Below are positions 33,618 to 42,914 of a stretch of DNA of 64,000 nt, one piece after another. The stretch is from contig NZ_BJNG01000001.1 of assembly GCF_006539565.1 (NCBI RefSeq), positions 62,001 to 126,000 of the forward strand, read 5' to 3'. The notes beneath the pieces were generated by a model, which had not been told where the DNA came from, ran no database searches, and saw nothing but the letters and a program-made list of their open reading frames with translations. Position 1 is the stretch's first letter. Each line of letters starts with the position of its first letter. The translations under genes and the position numbers were made by a program. The stretch comes from Pseudonocardia hydrocarbonoxydans (GTDB taxonomy: Bacteria; Actinomycetota; Actinomycetes; Mycobacteriales; Pseudonocardiaceae).

Positions 33618-35663
33618 ATGCGGTGGAGCGGGCAGCAGGTGAGGGACGAGGGCGTGGGTCCGGCGGCGGTGCTGCCGGGGATGCGTGGGCTGCTCCGGTC
33701 GGTCCGGGTGCCGGAGTTCGCGGGCACGGTGTTCCACGAGGTGGAGGCGCGCTCGGCGCTCAACCGGGTGCCGGGCACGTCGCCGGTGCCGTTCCGGTGG
33801 ACGGTCAACCCCTACCGGGGGTGCTCGCACGCGTGCGTCTACTGCCTCGCCGGTCCCACCCGGGTCCTGATGGCCGACGGGTCGACGCGGCCGATCGCGG
33901 AGCTGCGCGTCGGCGACGCGGTCGTGGGCACCGAGCGGGCCGGCGGGCGCCGCCGATACGTGCGCACCACCGTGCTGGCCCACTGGTCGACCGTCCGGCC
34001 CGCGGTGCGGCTGCGGCTCACCGGCGGCACCGAGATCGTCACGAGCGGCGAGCACCGGTTCCTCACCGGCTCCGGGTGGCGCCACGTCACCGGGGGCTGG
34101 TGCCGGTCCGGGCGCCGTCCCCGGCTGCGGGTCGGGGGCACGGTCCTCGGGCCGGGCCCGTTCGCCGCGCAGCAGGCCGGCCCGCCGACACCTGGCTACC
34201 GGCGCGGCTACCTGGCCGGGCTGGTCCGCGCCGACGGCCCCACCCCCGCCGAGCCCGACCGCTGCTTCCCGTCGGTGCACCTGGAGCTGGAGGCGCTGGG
34301 GCGGGCGCACCACTACCTGGCCGAGCTCGGGCGGGCGCCGCGCACCCGGGAGCCGGTCGCCGTCGGCGCCGTGGTCGACGGCCGCATCGCCCCTCCGCCG
34401 CGCCGCGCCGCCGGAGCGGGGATCGCTCCCGTCGCCGAGGTCGCCCGCTGGCCACGGGACGCGGGTGCCGACTGGTGCGCGGGGTTCCTCGCCGGGGTCG
34501 TCGACGCGCGGGGCTCGGTGTCGTGCGGTGAGCTGCGGGTCCGGCACTCCGACGAGGAGGTGGTCGGGCGCGTGGCCGGGGCGCTGCACCGGCTGGGCCT
34601 CGGGTTCGCGATGGAGTCGGCCGAGCGCGGGGAGCGGGTCGTGCGGCTCACCGGCGGGCCGGCGGCACTCGCGCGGTTCCTGCAGCTCACCGGCCCCGCG
34701 GTGGGGCGGCGACGGGACCTGTCGGGCGGCCCGGTCGGGGTCGCCGCCGAGGTGGTGGCGATCGAGCCCACGGGGCGCACCGAGCCCATGTTCGACATCA
34801 CCACCGGCACCGGCGACTTCGTGGCCGAGGGGGTCGTGAGCCACAACTGCTTCGCGCGGGGCACCCACACCTACCTCGACCTCGACGCCGGGGCCGACTT
34901 CGACTCCCAGATCGTCGTCAAGGTCAACGTCGGCCGGGTCCTCGACCGCGAGCTGCGGCGCCCGCGATGGGCCCGCGAGCCGGTCGCGATGGGCACCAAC
35001 ACCGACCCCTACCAGCGCGCGGAGGGTCGCTACCGGCTGATGCCGGGCATCATCGACGCCCTGGCGCGGTCGGGCACCCCGCTGTCGTTGCTGACGAAGG
35101 GCACGGTGCTGGCCCGCGACCTGCCGCGCCTCGCCGCCGCCGCCCGCGACGTCCCCGTCGGGCTCGGCGTCTCCGTCGCGCTGCTCGACCGGGCCGTGCA
35201 GGCGGGGCTGGAACCCGGCACACCCTCCCCGCGGGCCCGCCTCGACCTGGTCCGCCGGATCACCGACGCCGGGCTCGCCTGCGGGGTGATGGTGGCGCCC
35301 GTGCTGCCCCTGCTCACCGACTCCGACGACGCGCTCGACGCCCTGTTCGGCCGGATCCGCGCGGCCGGCGCCACCGGGGTGAGCGTGCTGGCGCTGCACC
35401 TGCGCCCGGGGGCCCGTGAGTGGTTCCTCGCCTGGCTCTCGCGCGAGCACCCGGGGCTGGTGGAGCCCTACGCCCGGCTCTACCGGCGCGGGTCCTACGT
35501 CGACGCGGCGTACCGGCGGGGTCTGGCGGCCCGGGTCGCGCCGCTGCTGCGCCGGCACGGACTCACCGCGTCCACCGGCGTCGTGCGGGCGGGGCCCGAC
35601 CCGTCCGAGCTGGCCCGCAGCGCGGTGCACGCCCCCGAGGCCGAACAGCTGAGCCTGCTGTGA
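33618..35663 (+). CDS. Rv2578c-family radical SAM protein containing an intein
   Basis: 681 aa precursor; removal of the 335-residue intein leaves about 346 aa, close to the intein-free family length. The N-extein (residues 1-75) ends PYRGCSHACVY and the C-extein begins CFARGTHTYLDLD, so splicing joins them into C-x3-C-x2-C, the radical SAM [4Fe-4S] motif. Later blocks VAMGTNTDPYQRAEGRYRLM, LLTKGTVLARDLPRL and GVMVAPVLPLLTDSDDAL match the SplB/Rv2578c type. The family is linked to the SOS regulon, and the reaction is unknown; spore-photoproduct-lyase-like repair is a guess. A perfect LexA box precedes it. Confidence 0.93.
   Translation: MRWSGQQVRDEGVGPAAVLPGMRGLLRSVRVPEFAGTVFHEVEARSALNRVPGTSPVPFRWTVNPYRGCSHACVYCLAGPTRVLMADGSTRPIAELRVGDAVVGTERAGGRRRYVRTTVLAHWSTVRPAVRLRLTGGTEIVTSGEHRFLTGSGWRHVTGGWCRSGRRPRLRVGGTVLGPGPFAAQQAGPPTPGYRRGYLAGLVRADGPTPAEPDRCFPSVHLELEALGRAHHYLAELGRAPRTREPVAVGAVVDGRIAPPPRRAAGAGIAPVAEVARWPRDAGADWCAGFLAGVVDARGSVSCGELRVRHSDEEVVGRVAGALHRLGLGFAMESAERGERVVRLTGGPAALARFLQLTGPAVGRRRDLSGGPVGVAAEVVAIEPTGRTEPMFDITTGTGDFVAEGVVSHNCFARGTHTYLDLDAGADFDSQIVVKVNVGRVLDRELRRPRWAREPVAMGTNTDPYQRAEGRYRLMPGIIDALARSGTPLSLLTKGTVLARDLPRLAAAARDVPVGLGVSVALLDRAVQAGLEPGTPSPRARLDLVRRITDAGLACGVMVAPVLPLLTDSDDALDALFGRIRAAGATGVSVLALHLRPGAREWFLAWLSREHPGLVEPYARLYRRGSYVDAAYRRGLAARVAPLLRRHGLTASTGVVRAGPDPSELARSAVHAPEAEQLSLL
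33843..34847 (+). mobile_element. Intein with LAGLIDADG endonuclease remnant
   Basis: 335 codons, residues 76-410 of the precursor. It begins with Cys 1 in CLAGPTRVLMADGSTRPIAE (block A), has block B GGTEIVTSGEHRFLTG with the Thr and His, and ends VAEGVVSHN with the terminal His-Asn before Cys+1 (blocks F and G). Between them are two LAGLIDADG-like helices: YLAGLVRADG keeps the catalytic acid, while FLAGVVDARG has Arg in its place, so homing activity is probably lost although splicing residues are intact. The base composition is like the host's, so it is not a recent arrival. Confidence 0.92.
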
Positions 35664-35740
35664 CGGGGCTCGCGCACCGGTCGCGCGGAGGTGACCGGAG
35701 GTAGGGGAAACCTGCTGGCCGGGCGCCGGGGGCCGCCGGA

Positions 35741-35746
35741 TAGCCT
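35741..35746 (+). promoter_or_regulatory. -10 element TAGCCT, leaderless promoter of aspS
   Basis: TAGCCT, 7 nt, then GTGATG at 35754-35759. An mRNA starting at the GTG would be leaderless. Confidence 0.5.
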
Positions 35747-35756
35747 CGACGCCGTG

Positions 35757-37565
35757 ATGCGATCCCACCCCGCCGGCACGTTGCGCGCCGAGCACGCCGG
35801 ACAGTCCGTGACCCTCGCCGGGTGGGTGGCCCGCCGCCGTGACCACGGCGGAGTGATCTTCGTCGACCTCCGCGACGCCTCCGGGTCGGCGCAGGTCGTG
35901 TTCCGCGAGGGCGAGATGGCCCGGCCGGAGTTCGCCCAGCGGGCCCACCGGCTGCGCTCGGAGTTCTGCGTGCAGGTCACCGGCGAGGTCGTCGTGCGCC
36001 CCGAGGGCAACGAGAACCCCGAGCTGCCCACCGGCGCCGTCGAGGTCACGGTCACCGACTTCACCGTGCTGTCGGAGTCGGCGCCCCTGCCCTTCCCGGT
36101 CGACGAGCACGCCGAGGTGGGCGAGGAGACCCGCCTGCGGCACCGCTACCTCGACCTGCGCCGCAGCGGACCGGCCGCGGCGATGCGCCTGCGCAGCTCC
36201 GTCAACAAGGCCGCCCGCGCGGTGCTCGACGCCCGCGAGTTCGTCGAGGTCGAGACCCCGACGCTGACCCGTTCCACCCCCGAGGGCGCGCGGGACTTCC
36301 TGGTCCCGGCCCGCCTGCGCCCGGGCAACTGGTACGCGCTGCCGCAGAGCCCACAGCTGTTCAAGCAGCTGCTGATGGTCGGCGGGCTGGAGCGCTACTA
36401 CCAGATCGCCCGCTGCTACCGCGACGAGGACTTCCGCGCCGACCGCCAGCCGGAGTTCACCCAGCTCGACATCGAGATGAGCTTCGTCGAGCAGGACGAC
36501 GTCATCGAGCTGGCCGAGGCGATCCTGGCCGCCCTGTGGGAGCTGATCGGGTACGAGATCCCGCGGCCCATCGCGCGGATGACCTACGCGGAGGCGATGC
36601 GCCGCTTCGGCTCGGACAAGCCCGACCTGCGCTTCGGCATCGAGCTCACCGAGATGACGGAGTACTTCGCCGACACGCAGTTCCGGGTCTTCCAGAACCC
36701 CTACGTCGGCGCGGTCGTCATGCCCGGGGGTGCCTCGCAGGCCCGCCGCGCGCTCGACGCCTGGCAGGACTGGGCCAAGCAGCGCGGCGCGCGGGGTCTG
36801 GCCTACGTGCTGATCGGCGAGGACGGCACCGTCGACGAGCGCGGCCCGGTGGTCAAGAACCTCTCCGAGGCCGAGCGCGAGGGGCTGGCGAAGGCCGTCG
36901 GCGCGGCGCCGGGGGACTGCATCTTCTTCGCCGCCGGGTCGGCCAAGGACGCCCGCGCGTTGCTGGGCGCGGCCCGCGGGGAGATCGCGCGGCGCACCGG
37001 GCTGCTCGACGAGTCGGCGTGGTCGTTCGTCTGGATCGTCGACGCCCCGATGTTCGAGTCCACCGCGGAGACCGACGACGTCGCCGTCGGCAGCGGCCAG
37101 TGGACCGCGCTGCACCACGCGTTCACCTCGCCCACCGCCGAGTGGATCGACACCTTCGAGTCCGACCCGGGCAACGCGCTGGCCTACGCCTACGACATCG
37201 TCTGCAACGGCAACGAGATCGGTGGCGGGTCCATCCGAATCCACCGCGCCGATGTGCAGAAGCGGGTCTTCGAGATCATGGGGCTGGGCGAGGAGGAGGC
37301 CCAGGAGAAGTTCGGCTTCCTGCTCGACGCGTTCGCGTTCGGCCCGCCCCCGCACGGCGGCATCGCGTTCGGCTGGGACCGGATCACCGCGCTGCTGGCC
37401 GGGGTCGACTCGATCCGTGAGGTCATCGCGTTCCCCAAGACCGGTGGCGGTTACGACCCGCTCACCGCCGCACCCGCCGCGATCACCCCGGAGCAGCGCA
37501 GGGAGGCCGGGGTGGACGCCAAGCCCGCCCGCCCCGCCGCGGCCCCCGCGCCCGACGCGCGGTAG
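35757..37565 (+). CDS. aspS: Aspartyl-tRNA synthetase
   Basis: 602 aa from the ATG at 35757 (the GTG directly before it is also possible). N-terminal OB fold ([23 protein letters not shown]), class II core with [49 protein letters not shown], the motif 2 [20 protein letters not shown] (about residue 220), the bacterial GAD insertion (about 290-420) and motif 3 [14 protein letters not shown] (about 540). Charges tRNA-Asp; in related actinobacteria the enzyme can also misacylate tRNA-Asn, which cannot be judged here. Followed by a DUF389 gene after 6 nt. Confidence 0.97.
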   Translation: MRSHPAGTLRAEHAGQSVTLAGWVARRRDHGGVIFVDLRDASGSAQVVFREGEMARPEFAQRAHRLRSEFCVQVTGEVVVRPEGNENPELPTGAVEVTVTDFTVLSESAPLPFPVDEHAEVGEETRLRHRYLDLRRSGPAAAMRLRSSVNKAARAVLDAREFVEVETPTLTRSTPEGARDFLVPARLRPGNWYALPQSPQLFKQLLMVGGLERYYQIARCYRDEDFRADRQPEFTQLDIEMSFVEQDDVIELAEAILAALWELIGYEIPRPIARMTYAEAMRRFGSDKPDLRFGIELTEMTEYFADTQFRVFQNPYVGAVVMPGGASQARRALDAWQDWAKQRGARGLAYVLIGEDGTVDERGPVVKNLSEAEREGLAKAVGAAPGDCIFFAAGSAKDARALLGAARGEIARRTGLLDESAWSFVWIVDAPMFESTAETDDVAVGSGQWTALHHAFTSPTAEWIDTFESDPGNALAYAYDIVCNGNEIGGGSIRIHRADVQKRVFEIMGLGEEEAQEKFGFLLDAFAFGPPPHGGIAFGWDRITALLAGVDSIREVIAFPKTGGGYDPLTAAPAAITPEQRREAGVDAKPARPAAAPAPDAR

Positions 37566-37571
37566 CCCGCG

Positions 37572-38513
37572 GTGCAGCACCTGCGGGTCATCTCCCCGGC
37601 GGCGTCGACCGCCGCCGTCCGCGACCTGCTGGTCGCGGAGCCGGGGGCCACCCACGTCACGGTGCTGGCCGGGGCGGCGATCCAGCCGGCCGGGGACGTC
37701 GTCGAGGCCGACGTCACCCGCGAGGCGGTCGACTCCGTGCTCGACGGGCTGTGCGCCCTGGGCGTCGACCGCTCCGGCGGGGTGACCCTGGAGGCCATCG
37801 ACACCACGCTGTCCGACGCCGCCGACACCGCCGAGGAGGTGGTGCCGGGCGACCCGCAGGACGCCGTCATCTGGGACGAGGTCGTGGCGCGCACCGGGGA
37901 GGACTCCCGGCTGTCGATCAGCTTCCAGATCTTCCTCACCGTCGCCTGCCTGCTCGCGGCGATCGGCGCGATCACGAACTCGCCGGTCACGGTGGTGGGC
38001 GCGATGGTGCTCGGCCCCGAGTTCGGGCCGCTGGCCGCCGTCGCCGTCGGCGTCGTCCTGCGGCGCGGCGACCTCGTCCGCCGGGGCGGGATCGCGCTCG
38101 CCGCAGGCTTCCCGCTCGCCATGGCCGTGACGGCCGTGGCCACGCTGGCGTTCGACGCGCTCGGCCTGCTCGACGCCACCACCCTCGACACCCTGGACCA
38201 GGTCGACTTCATCTACCAGGTCGGCTGGTTCTCCCTCATCGTCGCGCTGCTGGCCGGGGCCGCCGGGATGCTGGCCCTGACCTCGGCGAAGTCGGCGTCG
38301 CTGGTGGGCGTGTTCATCTCCGTCACCACCGTGCCCGCGGCCGCCTTCGCCAGCGTGGCGCTGGTCGAGGGTCGCTTCGCCGAGGCGGCGGGCTCGGTCA
38401 CGCAGCTGGTCGTGAACCTCGTCGGGATCGTGCTCGCCGCGGTGGTGGTGCTGCTGCTGTCCCGCCGGGCCCGGGGGCGGCGCCACCGGCTGAGGCGGCT
38501 GTCCACGGGGTAG
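37572..38513 (+). CDS. DUF389 membrane protein
   Basis: 313 aa, GTG start 6 nt after aspS. A soluble N-terminal ferredoxin-like part (residues 1-110: QHLRVISPAASTAAVRDLLVAEPGATHVTVL) is followed by six or so membrane helices. The DUF389 signature is plain: IFLTVACLLAAIGAITNSPVTVVGAMVLGPEFGPLAAVAVG (about residues 117-157). The family is widespread in bacteria and archaea, with no proven function. Its stop codon forms the beginning of the TAGTGT -10 element of the next gene. Confidence 0.92.
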   Translation: MQHLRVISPAASTAAVRDLLVAEPGATHVTVLAGAAIQPAGDVVEADVTREAVDSVLDGLCALGVDRSGGVTLEAIDTTLSDAADTAEEVVPGDPQDAVIWDEVVARTGEDSRLSISFQIFLTVACLLAAIGAITNSPVTVVGAMVLGPEFGPLAAVAVGVVLRRGDLVRRGGIALAAGFPLAMAVTAVATLAFDALGLLDATTLDTLDQVDFIYQVGWFSLIVALLAGAAGMLALTSAKSASLVGVFISVTTVPAAAFASVALVEGRFAEAAGSVTQLVVNLVGIVLAAVVVLLLSRRARGRRHRLRRLSTG

Positions 38514-38516
38514 TGT
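38511..38516 (+). promoter_or_regulatory. -10 element TAGTGT overlapping the DUF389 stop
   Basis: TAGTGT followed by 8 nt and ATG at 38525. The TAG is also the stop of the preceding gene. Confidence 0.4.
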
Positions 38517-38524
38517 CGCGGGCG

Positions 38525-39718
38525 ATGGTCAGCAACCTGGGCGCCTTCCCCAGACCGGTGCTCATGGCGCTGGCTGCAGCCGAACGCCTGCTCACCCGCC
38601 GGGCGGGGGCGAGCGTCGTCCTGGCCGACCCGGAGGACCTGGGCGGCAGCGACCGGTCGGTGGTGGCCCGGGCGCGGGTGGCCCGCAACCCGTTCTCCCT
38701 GCCGCGCACGCTGGTGGTCAAGCACTACCTGGCCGACCCCGAGCCGGGCAGGCCCGACCCGTTCCACCACGAGGTCGCGAGCTGCCAGCTGTTCACCGCC
38801 CTGCCCTCCGAGGCCCGCGCCAGCCCGGAGCTGATCGCCCACGACCCGCAGGCTCGGCTGCTGGTCCTGGAGGACCTGGGGCGCAGCTCCACCCTCGCCG
38901 ACGCCCTGTTCGGCCCCGACCCCGCCGCCGCGCAGCGCTGCCTGCTGGGGTGGGCCCGCGGCCTGGGCCGGATGCAGGCCACCACGGCCGGCCGGGAGAA
39001 CGACTTCGGGGCGCTGCTGCGCCGGCTGGGGGAGCGGTCCTGGCGCGACCCCGTCGCCGAGGACGCCCGCGCCGCGCTGGCCGGGGTCTCGGCGATGCTC
39101 ACCGACGTGCTCGGCGTGCCGGTGCCGGACGCGGCGCTGCGCGACGCCCAGGGCTCCGCGCGGCTGCTCGGCGGCACCCGCTACCGCGCGTTCAGCCCGT
39201 CGGACACCTGCCCGGACAACAACCTCGTCACCAGCCGCGGGGTGCGGTTCGTCGATTTCGAGGGCGGCTGCTTCCGCGACGTCGCGCTGGACGCCGCCTA
39301 CTTCCGCGTGCCGTTCCCGGCCTGCGAGGCGAGCTTCGCGCTGCCGCCCGGGGTGACCGCGGTGATGCTGGATGCCTGGCGCAACGAGATCTCCGGGGTG
39401 TGGCCCGATCTCGACGACCCGGAGCTGCTCGGGCGCCGGCTGCTCGACGCGCAGCTGCTGTGGGTGTGGCTGTGCACGTGGTGGCTGCTGCCGCGGATCC
39501 GTGGCCGTGACGCCCTGCTGGGGCCCGACCCGACCCGCACCCCGCGGATCAGCACCGTGCTCGCGCACTACTGGCGCGAGATGGCCGCGTCCGCGGCGGC
39601 GGCCGGGCGCCACGCGAGCGCCGACCTCGGCGTCGCGGTCGCCGAGGTGCTGCGGGACCGGCACATCGACGCCCCGGACGAGCTCGCGGTGTACCCGGCG
39701 TTCCGGTCGGTCGCCTGA
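38525..39718 (+). CDS. Aminoglycoside-phosphotransferase-like kinase
   Basis: 397 aa. The C-lobe has a kinase-like catalytic segment SPSDTCPDNNLVTSRGVRFVDFEGG (about residues 222-246): Asp, Asn and the DFE aspartate are kept, but the usual HGDLHPGN histidine-glycine is replaced. The N-lobe has TLVVKHYL with the ATP-binding lysine (about residue 66), and RLLVLEDLGRSSTLADAL is the hinge. It probably phosphorylates a small molecule; nothing supports antibiotic resistance specifically. Convergent with sugC across a strong hairpin. Confidence 0.8.
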   Translation: MVSNLGAFPRPVLMALAAAERLLTRRAGASVVLADPEDLGGSDRSVVARARVARNPFSLPRTLVVKHYLADPEPGRPDPFHHEVASCQLFTALPSEARASPELIAHDPQARLLVLEDLGRSSTLADALFGPDPAAAQRCLLGWARGLGRMQATTAGRENDFGALLRRLGERSWRDPVAEDARAALAGVSAMLTDVLGVPVPDAALRDAQGSARLLGGTRYRAFSPSDTCPDNNLVTSRGVRFVDFEGGCFRDVALDAAYFRVPFPACEASFALPPGVTAVMLDAWRNEISGVWPDLDDPELLGRRLLDAQLLWVWLCTWWLLPRIRGRDALLGPDPTRTPRISTVLAHYWREMAASAAAAGRHASADLGVAVAEVLRDRHIDAPDELAVYPAFRSVA

Positions 39719-39738
39719 GCCTCGGAAACCTGGGCGGC

Positions 39739-39786
39739 GGGGCGCGGCGGGTGCGGCCCGGGATGGACCGGCACCCGCCGCGCCCC
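39739..39786. terminator. Bidirectional terminator between the APH-like gene and sugC
   Basis: A perfect 16-bp stem (GGGGCGCGGCGGGTGC with GCACCCGCCGCGCCCC) and 16-nt loop fill the 72-nt convergent gap. There is no T-tract, as is common in high-GC actinobacteria. Confidence 0.8.
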
Positions 39787-39790
39787 GGGC

Positions 39791-41032
<1,242 letters not shown>

Positions 41033-41040
41033 GACTTCTC

Positions 41041-41874
41041 CTAACCCTTGACCGCGCCGTTGGTGAGACCGGCGACGATGCGCCGTTGGAAGAACAGGAC
41101 CAGGATGATCACCGGGATGGTGACGACCACCGCGGCCGCCGCGATCGCGCCCGTCGGGTCCTCGAACTGCGACGCGCCCGAGAACAGCCCGAGCGCGGCC
41201 GGGACCGGTCGGGCGGCCCCGGTGGAGGTCAGCGAGATCCCGTAGACGAAGTCGTTCCAGGCCAGGAAGAACGCGATGATCGCGGTGGTGAACACCCCGG
41301 GCGCCGCCAGCGGCACGATGACCTTGCGGAACGCCTGCCAGGTGGTGGCCCCGTCGACCTGGGCCGCCTGCTCCATCTCCCACGGGATCTCCCGGAAGAA
41401 CGCCGACATCGTCCAGATCGAGATGGGCAGCGTCAGCGACAGGTAGGGGATGATCAGGCCGGGCCAGGTGTCGTAGAGCCCGATCTGGCGCCACAGGTTG
41501 AACAGCGGCGTGACGATCGAGATCACCGGGAAGATCGCCACGGCCAGCGCGGTGGACAGGATGATCTTCTTGCCGGGGAAGTCGAGCCGGGCGATCGCGT
41601 AGGCGGCGAACATCGCCAGCAGGCAGGACAGGAACGTGGCGATCAGGCAGATCCCGAACGAGTTGAGCAGGGCGGGCAGGAACAGCTCGCTCGCGTCCCC
41701 GGTGAGGATCAGCGAGTAGTTCTCCCAGGTGAACACGGTCGGCAGGAACTGGCCGTTGGCGATGTCGGCGGGCGCCTTGAACGACAGCGACACGATCCAG
41801 GCGATCGGGAACAACGCGTAGAGGATGATCCCGATGCCCGCGACGATCCACCAGTTGCGTTCTCGTGTGGACAT
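41041..41874 (-). CDS. sugB: ABC sugar importer permease (SugB)
   Basis: 277 aa, six predicted membrane helices. The EAA loop, EMEQAAQVDGATTWQAFRKVIVPLAAPGVF (about residues 180-208), is the contact point for SugC. Its start directly follows the sugA stop (no gap), and sugC follows after 8 nt. Family CUT1 (MalG-like). Confidence 0.95.
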   Translation of the reverse strand: MSTRERNWWIVAGIGIILYALFPIAWIVSLSFKAPADIANGQFLPTVFTWENYSLILTGDASELFLPALLNSFGICLIATFLSCLLAMFAAYAIARLDFPGKKIILSTALAVAIFPVISIVTPLFNLWRQIGLYDTWPGLIIPYLSLTLPISIWTMSAFFREIPWEMEQAAQVDGATTWQAFRKVIVPLAAPGVFTTAIIAFFLAWNDFVYGISLTSTGAARPVPAALGLFSGASQFEDPTGAIAAAAVVVTIPVIILVLFFQRRIVAGLTNGAVKG

Positions 41875-42837
41875 CTACTTCTCCCCCCTGGCCTGCGACA
41901 GGTCCACCTTGAACCCCTTGATGAACCCGAACGCGATGAGCACGACCGACAGGAACAGCAGCACCGACACCGCGGAACCCAGGCCGATCTCGAGTCGGGC
42001 GATGGTCTGGCGGTAGGCCAGGAACGACACCGTCTCGGTGCCGTTGGCCCCCGCCGTCATGACGAAGACGCTGTCGAACACGCGGAACGCGTCGAGCGTG
42101 CGGAACAGCAGGGCCACCATGATCGCGGCCTTCATGTTCGGGATGGTCACCTTGCGCATCCGCTGCCACCAGGTCGCCCCGTCGACCTGGGCGGCCTCCT
42201 GCAGGACGTCGGGGACCTGCGCGAGGCCCGCGAGCAGCAGCAGCGAGATGAACGGGGTGGTCTTCCAGATCTCGGCCAGGCAGATCACCAGCAGCGAGGT
42301 GCCGGTGCCGCCGAACCAGTCGGTGTCGGCCGAGACCCCCGGCAGCCACGCGAACCAGGTGTTCACGAAGCCCGAGGTGAGGTCGAAGGCGAACTGCCAG
42401 GCGAACGCCGAGACGACGGTGATGATCGCGTAGGGCAGCAGGATCGCCGCGCGCAGGATCGGCCGCAGCCCCTTGAGGGCCTTGAGCATCACCAGTGCGA
42501 GGGCGAAGCCGAGCACCAGCTCCACGGCCACGGTGACGACGGTGATCAGGACCGTGACGCCGAAGGACTGCCACCACAGCGTGTCGGTGAGCACGACCCA
42601 GTAGTTGCCCAGGCCCACGAAGGACCGGTTGCCGGGGTCGGTGAGCCGGTAGGAGAACAGCGAGTCGTAGACGGCCTGGACGATCGGGTACGCGGTGACC
42701 AGCAGCATCACCGCGAACGCCGGGCCGGCCAGGATCCAGCCCAGGCGCCGCTCCGCGCGGACGCGGTCGCTGGCCCCACCGGTCGGCGCCGGACGGCCGG
42801 TGGCGACGTCGGTGGGCGGGGGTGCGGTGGTGGTCAC
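41875..42837 (-). CDS. sugA: ABC sugar importer permease (SugA)
   Basis: 320 aa from a GTG at 42837 (VTTTAPPPTDVA). The GTG overlaps the stop of a 26-codon mini-ORF as GTGA. Six or so membrane helices (WILAGPAFAVMLLVTAYPIVQ first) and an EAA loop VLQEAAQVDGATWWQRMRKVTIPNMKAAIM (about residues 210-238) identify a CUT1 MalF-like permease. It forms the membrane channel with SugB. A GAGGAG ribosome-binding site lies within the mini-ORF's last codons. Confidence 0.94.
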   Translation of the reverse strand: MTTTAPPPTDVATGRPAPTGGASDRVRAERRLGWILAGPAFAVMLLVTAYPIVQAVYDSLFSYRLTDPGNRSFVGLGNYWVVLTDTLWWQSFGVTVLITVVTVAVELVLGFALALVMLKALKGLRPILRAAILLPYAIITVVSAFAWQFAFDLTSGFVNTWFAWLPGVSADTDWFGGTGTSLLVICLAEIWKTTPFISLLLLAGLAQVPDVLQEAAQVDGATWWQRMRKVTIPNMKAAIMVALLFRTLDAFRVFDSVFVMTAGANGTETVSFLAYRQTIARLEIGLGSAVSVLLFLSVVLIAFGFIKGFKVDLSQARGEK

Positions 42838-42914
42838 GACTCCTCCTCGCTGGCGCTCGTCGGAGCCGTTCCGTGGGTCGCTGTGTCGAATGGTGCCCTC
42901 GCAAGCTCGGTCAC
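42834..42914 (-). CDS. Coupling mini-ORF between lpqY and sugA (26 codons)
   Basis: GTG start at 42914 overlaps the lpqY stop (GTGA), and its TGA overlaps the sugA start (GTGA). The peptide begins VTELARAPFD and ends SASEEES. It has the same length as the mini-ORF directly before rel, and 15 of 26 residues are identical without gaps. It occupies the whole intergenic space between two genes that would otherwise be 73 nt apart. Whether the peptide itself matters is unknown. Confidence 0.6.
   Translation of the reverse strand: MTELARAPFDTATHGTAPTSASEEES

Noticed and set aside
32814-38486. Minus-strand open frame of 1890 codons spanning aspS and the DUF389 gene
   Set aside because: Only its last 190 codons are a real gene (gluconokinase). 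The rest is the antisense shadow of the radical SAM gene, aspS and the DUF389 gene.
38525-39718. Antibiotic-resistance call for the APH-like kinase
   Set aside because: The catalytic segment departs from the HGDLHPGN form and no resistance genes are nearby; only the kinase fold is supported.
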